Below, piece after piece: positions 49,101 through 62,630 of a stretch of 64,000 nucleotides of DNA. This DNA is from Scylla paramamosain. Taxonomy: Eukaryota > Arthropoda > Malacostraca > Decapoda > Portunidae. Both the position numbers and the translations under genes were made by a program. The notes below the pieces were generated by a model that was not told the origin of the DNA, ran no database searches, and worked only from the letters and a program-made list of their open reading frames with translations. The DNA lies in assembly GCF_035594125.1 (NCBI RefSeq), contig NW_026973728.1, positions 1-64,000 of the forward strand. The letters run 5' to 3'. How positions within the stretch are numbered: the stretch's first letter is position 1; every line of letters begins with the position of its first letter.

Positions 49101-50960
49101 ATTTAAGCGTTTTTATAGGTAACATGATCAAAAACACTCAAAATACATATTTTTGGTAATGTTATTCTGTTTCTCCATAAAGGGTGTTTTTACATGCGTT
49201 TTAGCGTTTTGGTATGTAAGGAGCTAAAAAAACACTTAAAGGCAAGTTCTTCGTTAAAGTTGGTTTTATTCCCAAGTAATGTGATTGTTCTGCTTTTTAG
49301 TGCTTTGTTGCATCACGCTCAAAAACACTCAAAAGACATTTTTCTGGTAATGTCATTTTTTTTACCACATAAAGCTAGTTTCGTTCGCTAGTTTCATTTT
49401 TGTATGTAAGAAACTTCTCTATATACACAAGTTTTTGCGTTTATTGCCTTGTGGTTCTTGTGAAACTATAAAACACTAATTATACACGTTTCTCGTAATG
49501 TTCTTTTGTTTCCTAATATAGAGTGTTTTCCATCCATTTTTGTATTTTTTTTAGGTAACAATCATAAAAACACTCAAAATATATCTTTTTGGTAATGTTA
49601 TTCTATTTCTTCACATTGGTTGGTTTGCATCCGTTTTAGCTTTTTTCTTGGTAAATCTCTGAAAAGACTCGTTTTCAGTAATTTTGTTGAAATTAATTCT
49701 GGTACAGGTTTCTTGTAAAATCGTGTAATTTTCCCATATAGGTGGCTTTGGATGCACCTTAGGGTTTGGTACATAACTCCGGAAAAAAGCTAAAAAAAAT
49801 TTTTTTTATAATTTTTTTTTCTTTACCTAATTTTTCTGAATTTTGCCAGAATTTTGGCATCTCGGTACCTATGAAGATGAATAACAAAAAAAAAATTTTG
49901 TATTCATTTATTTATTTTTTTCTCTATAAAGAGTGTTATTTGTGTGTTTTAGATTTTTGGTACTTAAGGAACCTAAAAACTCTCATAGTACACAATTTTC
50001 GAAATATCCTTTCGTTTCACAAACATAGAGTTCTTTGCATGTATTTTAGCGTTTTTATAGGTAACATGATCAAAAACATTTAAAATTCATGCTTTTGGTA
50101 ATATTATTTTGTTTTTCCATAAAGTGTTTTGCATGCGTTTTAGCGTTTTTTTATATAAGGAGTTAAAAACACTTAAAGGCATATTTTTGGTAAAAGTTGG
50201 TTTTATTCCCACGTAATGTGATTGTTCTGCTTTTTAGTGCTTTGTTGTATATCACGCTCTAAAACACTCACAAGACACTTTTCTGGTAATGTCATTTTTT
50301 TCCCACATAAAACTAATTTCACTTGTAATTTTGGATTTTCGTAACTAAGAATGTGAAAAACACTCAAAATACTCACATTTGGTAAGATAGTTCTGTTTCT
50401 CAATTAAAAGTCTTATTCATGAGTTTCAGCATTAGGGAATGTAAGAAACTTCTTTATATACACGAGTTTTTGCGTTTTTTGCCTTGTGGTTCTTGTAAAA
50501 CTATAAAACACTCATTATACACGTTTCTCGTAATGTCCTTTTGCTTCCCAATATTGAGTGCTTTCCATCCATTTTCGCGTTTTTTGTAGGTAACAATTTC
50601 AAAAACACTCAAAATATACCTTTTTGGTAATGTTATTCTATTTCTTCATTTTGGTTGGTTTGCATCTGTTTTAGCGTTATTGTACGTAAAACTCCGAAAA
50701 GACAGGTTTTCAGTAATTGTGTGTTGGATTCCCATATAGATTGACTTCCTTGGGTTTTATCATGTTGGTTCCTAACATGCAGAAAAACACTCATAAGACA
50801 GTTTTTTGGCAAAGAGGTTTAATTTCCCCATATAGGTGGCTTTGCATGCACTTTAGGGGTTTGGTACATAACAGTCCGAAAAAAAGCTAAATTAAACTTT
50901 TTTGATAATGTTCTTATTTCATATAATTTCCTGAACTTTGACCGAATTTTGGCACCTCGT
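46130..50960 (-). repeat. ~16-kb super-repeat, inverted copy
   Basis: Read on the reverse strand this run is collinear with 2836-8852 and 18749-23730. The GTTACC-type landmark at 50959 pairs with 2836 and 18749, 49864 with 3941 and 19845, 48949 with 4954 and 20834, 47844 with 6082 and 21988, and 46739 with 8230. The CTGGTACAGG variant near 49,700 matches CCTGTACCAG near 4,100 and 19,988. It keeps the portion that the left arm lost. Confidence 0.82.
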
Positions 50961-52498
50961 TACCTGTGAATATGAATAAGAATGAAAAAAAAAAATATCG
51001 TATTTTTTTATTTCTTTATTTATTTTTTCTCAATAAAGAGTGTAATTTGTGGCTTTTAGCTTTTTCGTACTTAATGAACTTAAGAACACTCATAATACAC
51101 TTTTCTCGTAATGTCCTTTCGTTTCCCAAGAATAGGGTTCTTTGCATGTGCTTAAGCATTTTTATTGGTAACATGATCAAAAACACTCAAAAAACATGTT
51201 TTTGGTAATGTTATTCTGTTTCACAATAAAGTGTATTTTGCATGCGTTTTAGTGTTTTGGTATATAAGGAGCTCAAAAAAACTTATAAGCAAGTTCCTAA
51301 CATGCGAAAAAACACTCAAAAGACAGGTTTCTTGTAAAGTCGTTAAATTTTCCCAAATAGGTGGCTTTGCATATACTTTATGGTTTGGTACATAACTCCG
51401 AAAAAAAGGTAAAATTATCTTTTTCGATAATGTTCTTTTTTCCACATAATTTCCCTGAATTTTGGCAGAATTTTGGCATCTTTGTACCTATGAACATCAA
51501 TAACAAAAAAATAAAAATACTATTTTTTTTTCTCTATAAAGAGTATTATTTATAGGTTTTAACGTTTTGGTACTTAAGGAACTTAAAAACATTCATAGTA
51601 CACATTTCTCGTAATGTCCTTTTGTTTCCCAAATATAGGGATCTTTGCATGTATTTAAGTGTTTTTATAGGTAACATGATAAAAAAACACTCAAAAACAC
51701 TTGTTTTAAGGTAACGTTATTCTGCTTCTCCATAAAGGAGTGCTTTGCATGAGTTTTAGCGATTTGTTATGTAAGGAGCTGAAAAATACTTCAAGGCAAG
51801 TTCTTGGTAAAAGTTGGTTTTATTCCAATGTAATATGATTGCCCTGCTTTTAAGTGCTTTATTGCCTAACACGCTCAAAAACACTCAAAAGACACTTCTG
51901 GTAATGTCAGTTTTTTTTTCACACATAAAGCTAGTTTTGCATGCTATTTGGGGTTTTGCTAACTAAGAATGTGAAAAAACACTCAAAATACACGCATTTG
52001 GTAATGTTGTTCTGTTTCTCAATTAAGATTGTTATTCATGAGTTTCAGCATTTTGGTATCTAAGAAACTTCTTTATATACACGAGTTTTTGCGTTTTTTG
52101 CCTTGTGGTTCTTGTGAACCACAGGTTCTTTTGCCGGAAAATAATAAGACACTCATTATACACGTTTCTCGTAATGTCCTTTTCTTTCCCAATAGGGAGT
52201 GCTTTGCATCCATTTTCGCGTTTTTTGTAGGTAACAAGCTCAAAACACTCAAAATATACCTTTTTGGTAATGTTATTCTATTTCTTCATATTGGTTGGTT
52301 TGCATCCGTTTTAGCGTTTTTCTACGCAAAACAACGAAAAGACATGTTTTCAGTCATTTTGTTTTCGATTCCCAAAGAATATTACCAGAATGTTGGCATC
52401 TTAGTACCTATGAAGATGAATAAAAAAAAAAAATATTTTATTTTATTTTTTTTCTCTATAAAGAGTGTTATTTGTGAGTTTTAGCTTTTTTGGTACTT
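48962..52498 (-). repeat. Right-arm-only segment of ~3.54 kb (about three HOR units)
   Basis: This segment has no partner in the left arm, where its flanks are joined at about 36,857-36,861. Read on the reverse strand from 52,498 down, it contains a unit like the deleted unit at 13909, one like 14853, a rearranged joint near 51,290 (GCAAGTTCCTAACATGCG), and then units like 18749 and 19845. Deletion from the left arm is the simpler reading because the remaining order follows other super-repeat copies. Insertion into the right arm cannot be excluded. Confidence 0.8.
52102..52125. repeat. Hairpin insertion in monomer 5, right-arm-only copy
   Basis: CTTGTGGTTC, TTGT, GAACCACAGG have one end mismatch. 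It lies within the segment missing from the left arm and next to the deleted unit that resembles 13909, which carries the same hairpin at 14214. Confidence 0.83.
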
Positions 52499-54891
52499 AA
52501 GGAGCTTGAAAACACTCATAATAGACGTTTCTCTTAATGTCCTTTCGTTTCCCAAACATAAGGTTCTTTGCATGTATTTAAGCGTTTTTATAAATAACAT
52601 GATCAAAAACACTCAAAATACATGTTTTTGGTAATGTTTCTCCATAGAGGTTGTTTTGCATGCGTTTTAGCGTTTTGGTATGTAAGGAGTTAAAAAAAAA
52701 CACTTAAAGGCAAGTTCTTCGTAAAAGTTGGTTTTATTCCCATGTAATGTGATTGTTCTGCTTTTTAGTGCTTTGTTGCAAATCACGCTCAAAAACACTC
52801 AAAACACACTTTTCTGGTAATATCATTTTTTTTCCCACATAAAGCTAGTTTTGCATGTAATTTGCGATTTTCGTAACTAAGAATGTGAAAAACACTCAAA
52901 ATACACACATTTGGTAAGGTAGTTCTGTTTCTGAATTAAAAGTGTTATTCATGCATTTCAGCATTTTAGTATGTAAGAAACTTCTCTATATACACACTAT
53001 ATAAAACACTCATTATACACGTTTCTCGTAATGTTCTTTTCTTTCCCAATATAGAGTGCTTTCCATCCATTATCGCATTTTTTCTAGGTAACAAGCTGAA
53101 AAACGCTCAAAATATATCTTTTTGGTTATGTTATTCTATTTCTTCATATTGGTTGGTTTGCACCCGTTTTAGGGTTTTTCTTCGTAAATCACTGAAAAGA
53201 CACGTTTTTAGTAATATTGTTGAAATTGCTGAAAAACAATCAAAAGACAGATTTCTGGTAAAGTCTTGTAATTTCCCCATATAGGTGGCTTTGCATGCAC
53301 TTCTGGGTTTGGTACATAATTCCGGAAAAAAGCTATTTTTTTTTTTTTTATATGTCCTTTTGTTTTATGGGTAACATGATAAAAAACATTCAAAATACAT
53401 GTTTTTGGTAATGTTATTCTGTTTCTCCATAAAGAGTGTTTTGCATGCGTTTTAGCGTTTTGGTATGTAAGGAGTTAAACACACTTAAAGGCAATTTCTT
53501 CGTAAAAGTTAGTTTTATTCCTATATAATGTGATTATTCTGTTTTTTTAGTGCTTTGTTGCATATCACGCTCAAAAACACTCAAAAGACACTGTTCTGAT
53601 AATGTCATTTTTTTCCCACATAAAGCTAGTTTCGCATGTAATTTGGGATTTTCGTAACTAAGAATGTGAAAAACACTCAAAATACACACATTTGGTAAGG
53701 TAGTTCTGTTTCTCAATTAAAAGTGTTATTCATGAGTTTTAGCATTTTGGTATGTAAGAAACTTCTCTATATACACGAGTTTTTGCGTTTTTTGTCTTGT
53801 GGTTCTTGTGAAACTATAAAACAATCATTATACACGTTTCTCTAAATGTCCTTTTGCTTCCCAATATAGAGTGCTTTTACATCCATTTTCACGTTTTTCG
53901 TAGGTAAAAAGCTCAAAAACACTTTTTGGTAATGTTATTCTATTTCTTCATATTTGTTGCTTTGCATCCCTTTTAGCGTTTTTTCTACGTGAAACACTGA
54001 AAAGACACGTTTTCAGTCATTTTGTTTTGGATTCACATATTGACTGAGTTCCATATTATTTATCGGTTTAGTGCCTAACATGCTGAAAACACTGAAAAGA
54101 CAGGTTTCTGGTAAACTCGTTTAATTTCCTCATATAGGTGGCTTTCTATGTACTTTAGGGTTTGGTAAATAACAATCCGAAAAAAAGCTATAATTAACTT
54201 TTTTGATAATGTTCTTTTTCCCACATAAATTCCCTGAATTTTGGCAGAATTTTGGCATCTCGGTACTTATGCAAATCAATACAAAACAAAAAAAATGCAA
54301 TTTTTTATTTATTTATTTATTTATTTTTTCTCTTTAAAGAGTGTTATTTGTGGGTTTTAACGTTTTGGTACTTAAGGAACTTAAAAACAGTCATAATACA
54401 CGTTTCTCGTAATGTCCTTTCGTTTCCGAAAGATAGGTTTCTTTGCATGTATTTAAGCGTTTTTATAGGTAACATGATCAAAAACAATTAGAACACATGT
54501 TTTTTTTTTATGTTTTTCTGCTTCTCCATAAAGTAGTGTTTTGCATGCGTTTTAGCGTTTTGGTATGTAAGGAGCTCAAAAACACATAATGGCAAGTTCT
54601 TGGTCAAAGTTGGTTTTATTCTCATGTAATGTGATTGCCCTGCTTTTTAGTGCTTTATTGCCTAACACGCTCAAAAAACACTCAAAAGACACTTCTGGTA
54701 ATGTCATTTTCTTACAACATAAAGCTAGTATCGCATGGTATTTGGGATTTTGCTAAGAATGTGAAAAACATTGAAAATACACGCTTTTGGTAAGGTTTTT
54801 CTTTTTCTCAATAAATATTGTTATTCATGAGTTTGAGCATTTTGGTATCTAAGTAACTTCTTTATATACACGAGTTTTTTGCGTTTTTTCC

Positions 54892-54915
54892 CTTGTGGTT
54901 CTTGTGAACCACAAG
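54892..54915. repeat. Hairpin insertion in monomer 5, mirrored copy of 34407
   Basis: CTTGTGGTTC, TTGT, GAACCACAAG are perfect 10-base arms, as in the left-arm partner. Confidence 0.87.
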
Positions 54916-57900
54916 TTCTTTTGCTCGAAAATAATAAGACACTCATTATACACGTTTCTCGTAATGTTCTTTTGTTTCCCAATAGGGAGTGGTTTCCATC
55001 CATTTTCACCTTTTTTGTAGGTAACAAGCTAAAAAACACTCAAAATATACCTTTTTAGTAATGTTATTCTCTTTTTTTTTCATATTGGTTGGTTTGCATC
55101 CGATTTAGCGTTTTTCTACGTAAAACACCGAAAAGACACGTTTTCGGAAATTTTGTTATAGATTTCCATATAAAGTGACTTCCATGTTATATATCGTTTT
55201 GGTGCCTAACATGCTGAAAAACACTCATAAGACAGTTTTTTGGCAAAGACGTTTGATTTCCCCATATAAGTGGTTTTGCATGCACTATAGGGTTTGCGAC
55301 ATAAGAGTCGAAGAAAAAAAAGCTAAAATTAACTTTTTTGATAATGTTCTTATTTCACAAAATATCATGAATTTTTCCCGACAATTTTCTGGTAAAGTCA
55401 TTCAATTTCCTAATATAGGAGGCTTTGTATGCCCTTTAGGGTTTGGTACATAACAGTCCGTAAAAAAAAAAAAAAAAAAACTTTTTTGATAATATTCTTT
55501 TATCATATAATTGCCCTGAATTTTCCCAGAATTTTGTCATCTCGGTACCTATCAAGATGAATGACAAAAAAAAAAAAAAATTATATATATTTTTTATTTA
55601 TTTATTTATTTTTTTTCTAAATAAAGAGTTTTATTTGTGGGTTTTAGCTTTTTGGTACTTGAGGAACTTAAAAACACTTTCGTTTCCCAAACATAAGGTT
55701 CTTTTTATGTATTTAAGCGTTTTTATAGATAACATGATCAAAAACACTCAATATACATGTTTTTGGTAATGTTATTATGTTTCTCCATATAGTGTGTTTT
55801 GCAGGCGTTTTAGTGTTTTGGTATATAAGGAGCTCAAAAACATTCAAAGGCAAGTTCTTTGTAAAAATTGGTTTTATTCGAATCTAATGTGATTCCCCTG
55901 CTTTTTAGTGCTTTATATCCTATCACGCTCAAAAACACTCAAAAGACACTTTTCTGGTAATGTCATTTTTTCCCACATAAATCTGGTTTCGTATGCAATT
56001 TGGGGTTTTGGTAACTAAGAATGTGAAAAGCTCTCAAAATACACGCATTTAGTAAGGTTGTTCTGTTTCTCAATTAAGAGTGTTATTCATGAGTTTCAGC
56101 ATTTTGGTATCTAAGAAACTTATCCATATATACAAGGTTTTGGTAATGTTATTCTGTTTATCCATAAAGTGTGTTTTGCATGCGTTTTAGCAGTTTTGTA
56201 TATAAGGAGCTCAAAAACACTTAAAGGCAAGTTATTTGTAAAAAATGGTTTTATTACAATGTAATGTGATTCCCCTGCTTTAGAGTGCTTTATTACCAAT
56301 CACGCTGAAAACACTCAAAAGACGCTTTTCTGGTAGTCTTTTTTTTTCCCCACAAAGCTATTTTCGTATGTAATTAGGGGTTTTTGGTAACTAAGAATGT
56401 GAAAAGCACTGAAAATACACGCATTTAGTAAGGTTGTTCTGTTTCTCAATTAAGAGTGTTATTCATGAGTTTCAGCATTTTGGTGTCTAGGAAATCTCTC
56501 CATATACACGAGTTTTTGCATTGTTTGCTTTGTGGTTCTTTTGAACTATAAAACACTCATTATACACTTTTCTTGCAATGTCCTTTTCTTTCCCAATATA
56601 GAGTGCTTTGCATCAATTTTCGCGTTTTTGTAGGTAAAGAGCTCAAAAACATTCAAAATATACTTTTTTGGTAACGTTTTTCTATTTCTTGATATTGGTT
56701 GGTTTGCATCCGTTTTAACGTTTTTCTACGTAAAACACTGAGAAGACACGTTTTCAGTAACTTTGTTTTGGATTCCATATAGAGTAAGTTCCTTATTATT
56801 TATCGTTTTGGTGCCTAACATGCTAAAAAAAACACACAAAACACAGATTTCTGGTAAGGTCGTTTAATTTCCTCATATTGGAGGCTTTGCATGCACTTTA
56901 GGGTTTCGTACATAAAAGTCCGAAAAAAAAAAGCTGAAATTAACTTTTTTGATAATATTCATTTATCACATAATTGCCCTGAATTTTCCCAGTATTTTGG
57001 TATCCCGGTACCTATGAAGATGAATAACAAAAAAAAAAAAAAATCCTATTTATTATATTTTTTTTATTTTTTTATTTACTAAATAAAGAGTGTTATTTGT
57101 GGGTTTTAACTTTTTGGTACTTAAGGAACTTATAAAAACACGTTATAATACTCGTTTCTCGTAATGTCCTTTTATTTCCCAAACATAATGTTCTTTGCAT
57201 GTACTTAAGCGTTTTTATAGAAAACATGATCAAAAACACTCAAAATACATGTTTTTGGTAATGTTATTCTGTTTCTCCATAAAGTTTGTTTTGCATGCGT
57301 TTTAGCTGTTTGGTATATAAGGGGTTAATAAACATTTAAAGGCAAATTCTTCTTAAAACTTGGTTTTATTCCCATGTAATGTGATTATTCTGCTTTTTAG
57401 TGCTTTGTTGCATATCACGCTCAAAAACACTCAAAAGACACTTTTCTGGTAATGTCATTTTTTTTCCCACATGAAGCTAATTTCGCATGTAATTTGGCAT
57501 TTTCGTAACTAAGAATGTGAAAAACACTCAAAATACACAATTTGGTAAGGTAGTTCTGTTTATCGATTAAAAGTGTTATTCATGCATTTCATCATTTTGG
57601 TATGTAAAAATTTCTCTATATACACGAGTTTTTGCGTTTATTGCCTTATGGTTCTTTTAAAACTATAAAACACTCATTATACACCTTCCTCGTAATGTCC
57701 TTTTGTTTCCTAATATAGAGTGCTTTACATCCATTTTTGCATTTTTTGAAGGTAACAAGCTCAAAAACACTCAAAATATATCTTTTTGATAATGTTATTC
57801 TATTTCTTCATATAGGATGGTTTGCATCCGCTTTAGCGTTTTTCTACGTAAAACACTGAAAAGACACGAAATTTTGTTTTGGATTCACATATTAACTGAT

Positions 57901-58540
57901 TTTCATATTATTTATCGTATTGGTGCATAACATGCTGAAAAACACTGAAAAGAAATGTTTCTGGTAAAGTTGTTTAACTTCCCTATATTGGTGGCTTTGC
58001 ATGCACTTTAGGTTTTGGTACATAACAATAAGAAAAAAAAGCTATAATTAACTTTCATGATAATGTTCTTTTTTCCACATGAATTCCTTGAATTTTGGCA
58101 GAATTTAGGCAATTTGGTACCTATGAAGATGAAAAAAAAAAAAATTCCCATTTTTTTATTTTTTTATTTATTATTTTTTTTTTCTAAAAAGTGTTATTTG
58201 TGGGTTTTAGTTTCTTGGTACTAAAGGAACTTAAAAAAAACACTCATAATACACGTTTCTCGTAATGTCCTTTTGTTTCCCAAACATAAGGTTCTTTGCA
58301 TGTATTTAAGCATTATTATAGATAACATGATCAAAAACACTCAAAATACATGTATTTGGTAATGTTATTCTGTTTCTCCATAAAATGTATTTTGCATGCG
58401 TTTTAGCGTTTTGGTATGTAAGGACCTCAAAAACACTTAAAGGCAAGTTCTTGGTAAAATTTAGTTTTATTCCCATGTAATGTGATTGCCCTGGCTTTTA
58501 GTGCTTTATTGCGTAACACGCTCAAAAGACACTAAAAAGA

Positions 58541-58990
58541 CATGCAAAGCCTCCTATATGAGGAAACTAGGAACCTTACCAGAAATCTGTCTTTTGAGTG
58601 TTTTTCAGCATGTTAGGCACCAAAACAATAAATAATAAGGAACTCACTCTATGTGGGAATCCAAAACAAAATTACTGAAAACGTGTCTTCTCAGTGTTTT
58701 ACGTAGAAAAACGCTAAAACTGATAGAAACCAACCAATATCAAGAAGCAGAAAAACATTACCAAAATGTATATCTTGAGTGTTTTTGAGCTTGTTACCTA
58801 CAAAAAAGCGCGAAAATGGATACAAAGCACTGTGTATTGGGAAACAAAGGGACATTGCGAGAAAGGTGTATAATGAATGTTTTATAATTCAAAAAAACCA
58901 CAAGGCAAAAAACGCAAAAACTCTTGTATATGGTGAAACTCATGAATAACACTCTTAATTGAGAAACAGAGCAACCTTACTAAATGCGTG
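58541..58990 (+). repeat. Micro-inverted fragment, mirrored copy
   Basis: A plus-orientation fragment lies inside the minus array. It is the mirror of 30,315-30,766 (coordinate sum about 89,306), with the same ends (CATGCAAAGCCTCC at the start, TAAATGCGTGTCAAAAAC at the end). Confidence 0.87.
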
Positions 58991-60438
58991 TCAAAAACAC
59001 TAAAAGGCAAGTTTTTTTTCGTAAAAGTTGGTTTTATTTCCATGTAATGTGATTGCCTTGCTTTATAGTGCTTTATTGCCTAACACGCTCAAAAACACTC
59101 AAAGGCACTTTTCTGGGAATGTCATTTTTTTCCCACATAAAGCTAGTTTCGCATGGAATTTATTGTTTTGGTAACTAAGAATGTAAAAAAACACTCAAAA
59201 TACACGCATGTTTTTCTGGTTGTTCTGTTTCTTGATTAAGAGTGTTATTCATGAGTTTCAGAATTTTCGTATCTTAGAAACTTCTCCATACAGTCGGGTT
59301 TTTGCGTTTTTTGCCTTGTGATTCTGGTGAAACTATAAAACACTCATTATACACGTTTCTCGTTATGGCCTTTTTTTTCTTATATAGAGTGCTTTGGATC
59401 CATTTTCGCGTTTTTTTTATGTAACAAGATCAAAAACACACAAAATATACTTTTTTGTTAATGTTATTCTATATTGGTTGGTTTGCATCGTTTTAACGTT
59501 TTTCTACGAAAATCTTTTAAAAGACACGTTTCCAGTAATTTTATTTTGGATATCCATATAGAGTGACTTTCATAATATTTATCGTTTTGGTGCCTAACAT
59601 ACTTTTTGGTGCCTTTTGCTTCCCAATATAGAGTGCTTTCCATCCATTTTCGCGTTTTTTGTAGGTAAAAATTTCAAAAACACTCAAAATATACCTTTTT
59701 GGTGATGTTATTCTATTTCTTCTTTTTGGTTGGTTTGCATCCGTTTTAGCGTTTTCTACATAAAACACCGAAAAGACACGTTTTCAGTAATTGTGTGTTG
59801 GATTCCCATATAGATTGACTTCCTTGGGTTTTATCGTGTTGGTTCCTAACATGCTGAAAAACACTCATAAAGCAGTTTTCTGGCAAAGACGTATAATTTC
59901 CCCATATAGGTGCCTTTGCATGCACTTTAGGAGTTTGGTACATAACAGTCCGAAAAAAAAGCTAAATTTAACTTTTTTGATAATATTCTTATTTCATATA
60001 ATTTCCTGAACTTTGCCCGAATTTTGGCACCTCGTTACCTGTGAAGATAAAAAAGAATGAAAAAAAAAATAGTATTTTTTTATTTATTTATTTTTTCTCA
60101 ATAAAGAGTGTAATTTGTGGCTTTTAGCTTTTTCGTAGTTAATGAACTTAAAAACACTCATAATACACGTTTCTCGTAATGTCCTTTCGTTTCCCAAAAA
60201 TAGGGTTCTTTGCATGTATTTAAGCGTTTTTATTGGTAACATGATCAAAAACACGCAAAATATATGTTTTTGGTAATGTTATTCTGTTTCACCATAAAGT
60301 GTATTTTGCATGCATTTTAGTGTTTTGGTATATAAGGAGCTCAAATACACTTAAAGGCAATTTCTTGTTAAAAATTTTTTTTTTTTCCAATGTAATGTGA
60401 TTGCCCTGCTTTTTAGTGCTTTATTGCCTAACACGCTT
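58991..60438 (-). repeat. HOR array block 7 (minus)
   Basis: This is the mirror of 28,864-30,314, with the landmark at 60034 (GTTACC type) and the same internal joint near 59,610 (ACATACTTTTTGGTGCC). Confidence 0.87.
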
Positions 60439-62630
60439 TGGTAGTTTTTAAATTTATAATGTACCAAAACGATAAAACATGCAAAACTCCTTTCTTGCAG
60501 AAATATAAAAACATTACCAAAAACGAGCATTTTGGGCAATTTTTCAACTTGTTTTGTACAAAAGCGTCAAAATGTATACAAAGTACCCTATATAAGAAAA
60601 CGAAAAGACATTAAGAGAAACCAGCATTATGAGTTTTTTTTTTTTTTTAGCTTATTAGGTACCGAAACGATAAAACGCACGATTTGCCCTCTGTATGGAG
60701 AAAACGTGCATTTTAAGTGTATTTAGCTTTGTTAGGTATCAAAACGCCAAAATGCATGCAAAGCACTCGATATGGGGAAAATAAACGATATTTCCAGAAA
60801 TATGTCTTTTGAGAGTTTATGAGTGTGTTAGGCACAAAAAGCTCTTAAAAAGCATGGAAAGTGTCGTAAATGGGAAAAAATTAAGTGTTTTGAGGTACTT
60901 ACATACCAAACCGCTAAAACGGTTGCAAAACACTCTTTATGGAGAAACTCAACAGCTTTACCAAAAACATGCATTTTGAGAGATTTTGCGCCTGTTACGT
61001 ACAAAAACGATAAAATACATGCAAATAACCCTAAAATGGGAAAAGAAAACATTAAAAGAAACATATTTTGAGTGGTATTGAGCTTCATAGGTACCAGAAC
61101 ACTAAAACGTATGAATAATACTCTATATGGAGAAACGGAACAAGATTAACCAACCCTTGTGTTTTAAGGCTTTTTTCACGTTATTAGGTACCGCAACGCG
61201 AAAATGCATGCAAAGCATACTATATGGGGAAAGGAAACATTTCCAGAAACATGTCCTTTCACTGTTTATGAGCATGTTAGGTGCCAAGAAGCTAAAAACC
61301 AAGGAAAGCACCATATAGGAGAAAACAAAATATTACAAAAACTTTTAATTTCAGTGCTTATGAGCTACTTACATACAAGAACACTTAAACGCATCCAAAA
61401 CGCCTTGGAAAAACTGAATAACATTACGAAAAAAAGCGTGTACTTTCAGTGTTTTGAGCTTGTTACGCAAAAAAAAGAAGTAACCAATGACATTATGAGA
61501 AATTTATATAAAGAGCGTTTTTGAGCTTCTCAGGTACCAAAACGCGAAAATGCATAAATAATACTCTCTTTAGAGAAACTCAAGAATATTAGATACCAAA
61601 ACGCTAAAAACCAACGAAAGCTCCCTATTTGGAAAAGCAAAACATTACCAAAAGCGTGTCTTTTGAGAGTTTTTACAGCTACGTACGTACCAAAACGCTA
61701 AAATGCATGCAAAGCACATTTTATGAAGAAACAGAATAACATTACCAGAAATATGCATTTTGAGTTTTTTTTTTTATCTTACGTATAAAAAAAAGCAAAA
61801 ATGCATGCAAAGTAACCTAAATGGCGATACGAAAAGAAATAAAGACACTTCATTTATCAGTGTTTTTGATATTCTTAGGTAGCAAAATGCACAAACGCAT
61901 GTATAACATTATATATGAAGAAACAGAACATTACAGAAAACGAATATTTTGAGTGTTTTTTCACATTGTTACGTAACAAAAACGCCAAAATGCATGGAAA
62001 TCACCCAATATGGATAAAATAAAGGACATTACGAGAAAGATGCCATTAGTGTTTTTGAGCGTCTTAGGTACCAAACGCGAAAACTATTTAATACCACTGT
62101 ACTCGTATATGGAGAAAAAGAACATTACCAAAAACGTTTATTTTGTGTTTTTTTTCACAATTTTATGTACCAAAACGTCAAAATGACTCCAGAGCACCAT
62201 CTATGAGGATATGAAACGATATTTCCAGAAACATGTCTTTTGAGTGTCGATTGTTGTTGTTAGGTACCAAAGTTATAAAAAAACATGGAAAGCTACCTAT
62301 ATGAAAGAACAAGTCAACCAAAAATTTATTTTTTGGGTATTTTCAGCTACTTACGTACCATAACGCTGAGCTGTATGCAAAACACCCTTTATTACCATAA
62401 ACAATTTTTTTTTCTTTTTACATATAAAAAGAAACATAAATGCATGCAAAATACTTTGCATAAGGAAACGAAAAGACATTAGAAGAAACTTTTATAATAA
62501 GTTTTTTTTTTTTTTATTTCTTAGGTACCAAGACCTATTTGACGCATTGAAGAACAGTCTATATGGATAAGAGAACAAGATTACCAAAAATGTGCTTTTT
62601 GTGTGTTTTTCACATTGTTAGGTACGAAAA
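60439..62630 (+). repeat. Diverged monomer block with pentamer order (plus), mirrored copy
   Basis: This is the mirror of 26,680-28,863. In this orientation the order is easy to read: C near 60825, D near 60890, E near 60980, A near 61080 (GAGCTTCATAGGTACC), B near 61170, C near 61260, D near 61350, E near 61450, A near 61515 (GAGCTTCTCAGGTACC). The A-to-A step is about 440 bp, one pentamer. Confidence 0.86.

Larger units (their letters stand above)
43478..58540 (-). repeat. HOR array block 6 (minus)
   Basis: Reverse-strand landmarks (plus-strand start of GGTACC or its variant) are at 43815, 45830, 46739, 47844, 48949, 49864, 50959, 51484, 52403, 54262, 55544, 57007 and 58116. Unit structure is the same as in the plus blocks. 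Mirror partners exist in block 5 for all except those between 48,962 and 52,498. Confidence 0.9.

Noticed and set aside
49766..50083. 105-codon open frame with hydrophobic stretches on the plus strand
   Set aside because: The hydrophobic runs are translated poly-T tracts and TTTTTATAGGTAAC-type monomer text. Versions recur at many HOR copies with stops.
52029..52484. 151-codon open frame on the plus strand, the longest in the window
   Set aside because: It runs across several minus-strand satellite monomers. Fragments of the same peptide (such as GSCEPQVLL and NKTLIIHVSRNVL) appear wherever the same monomers occur, for example at 14068-14250, 34261-34443 and 41321-41503. No domain, no conserved start and no codon signal were seen.
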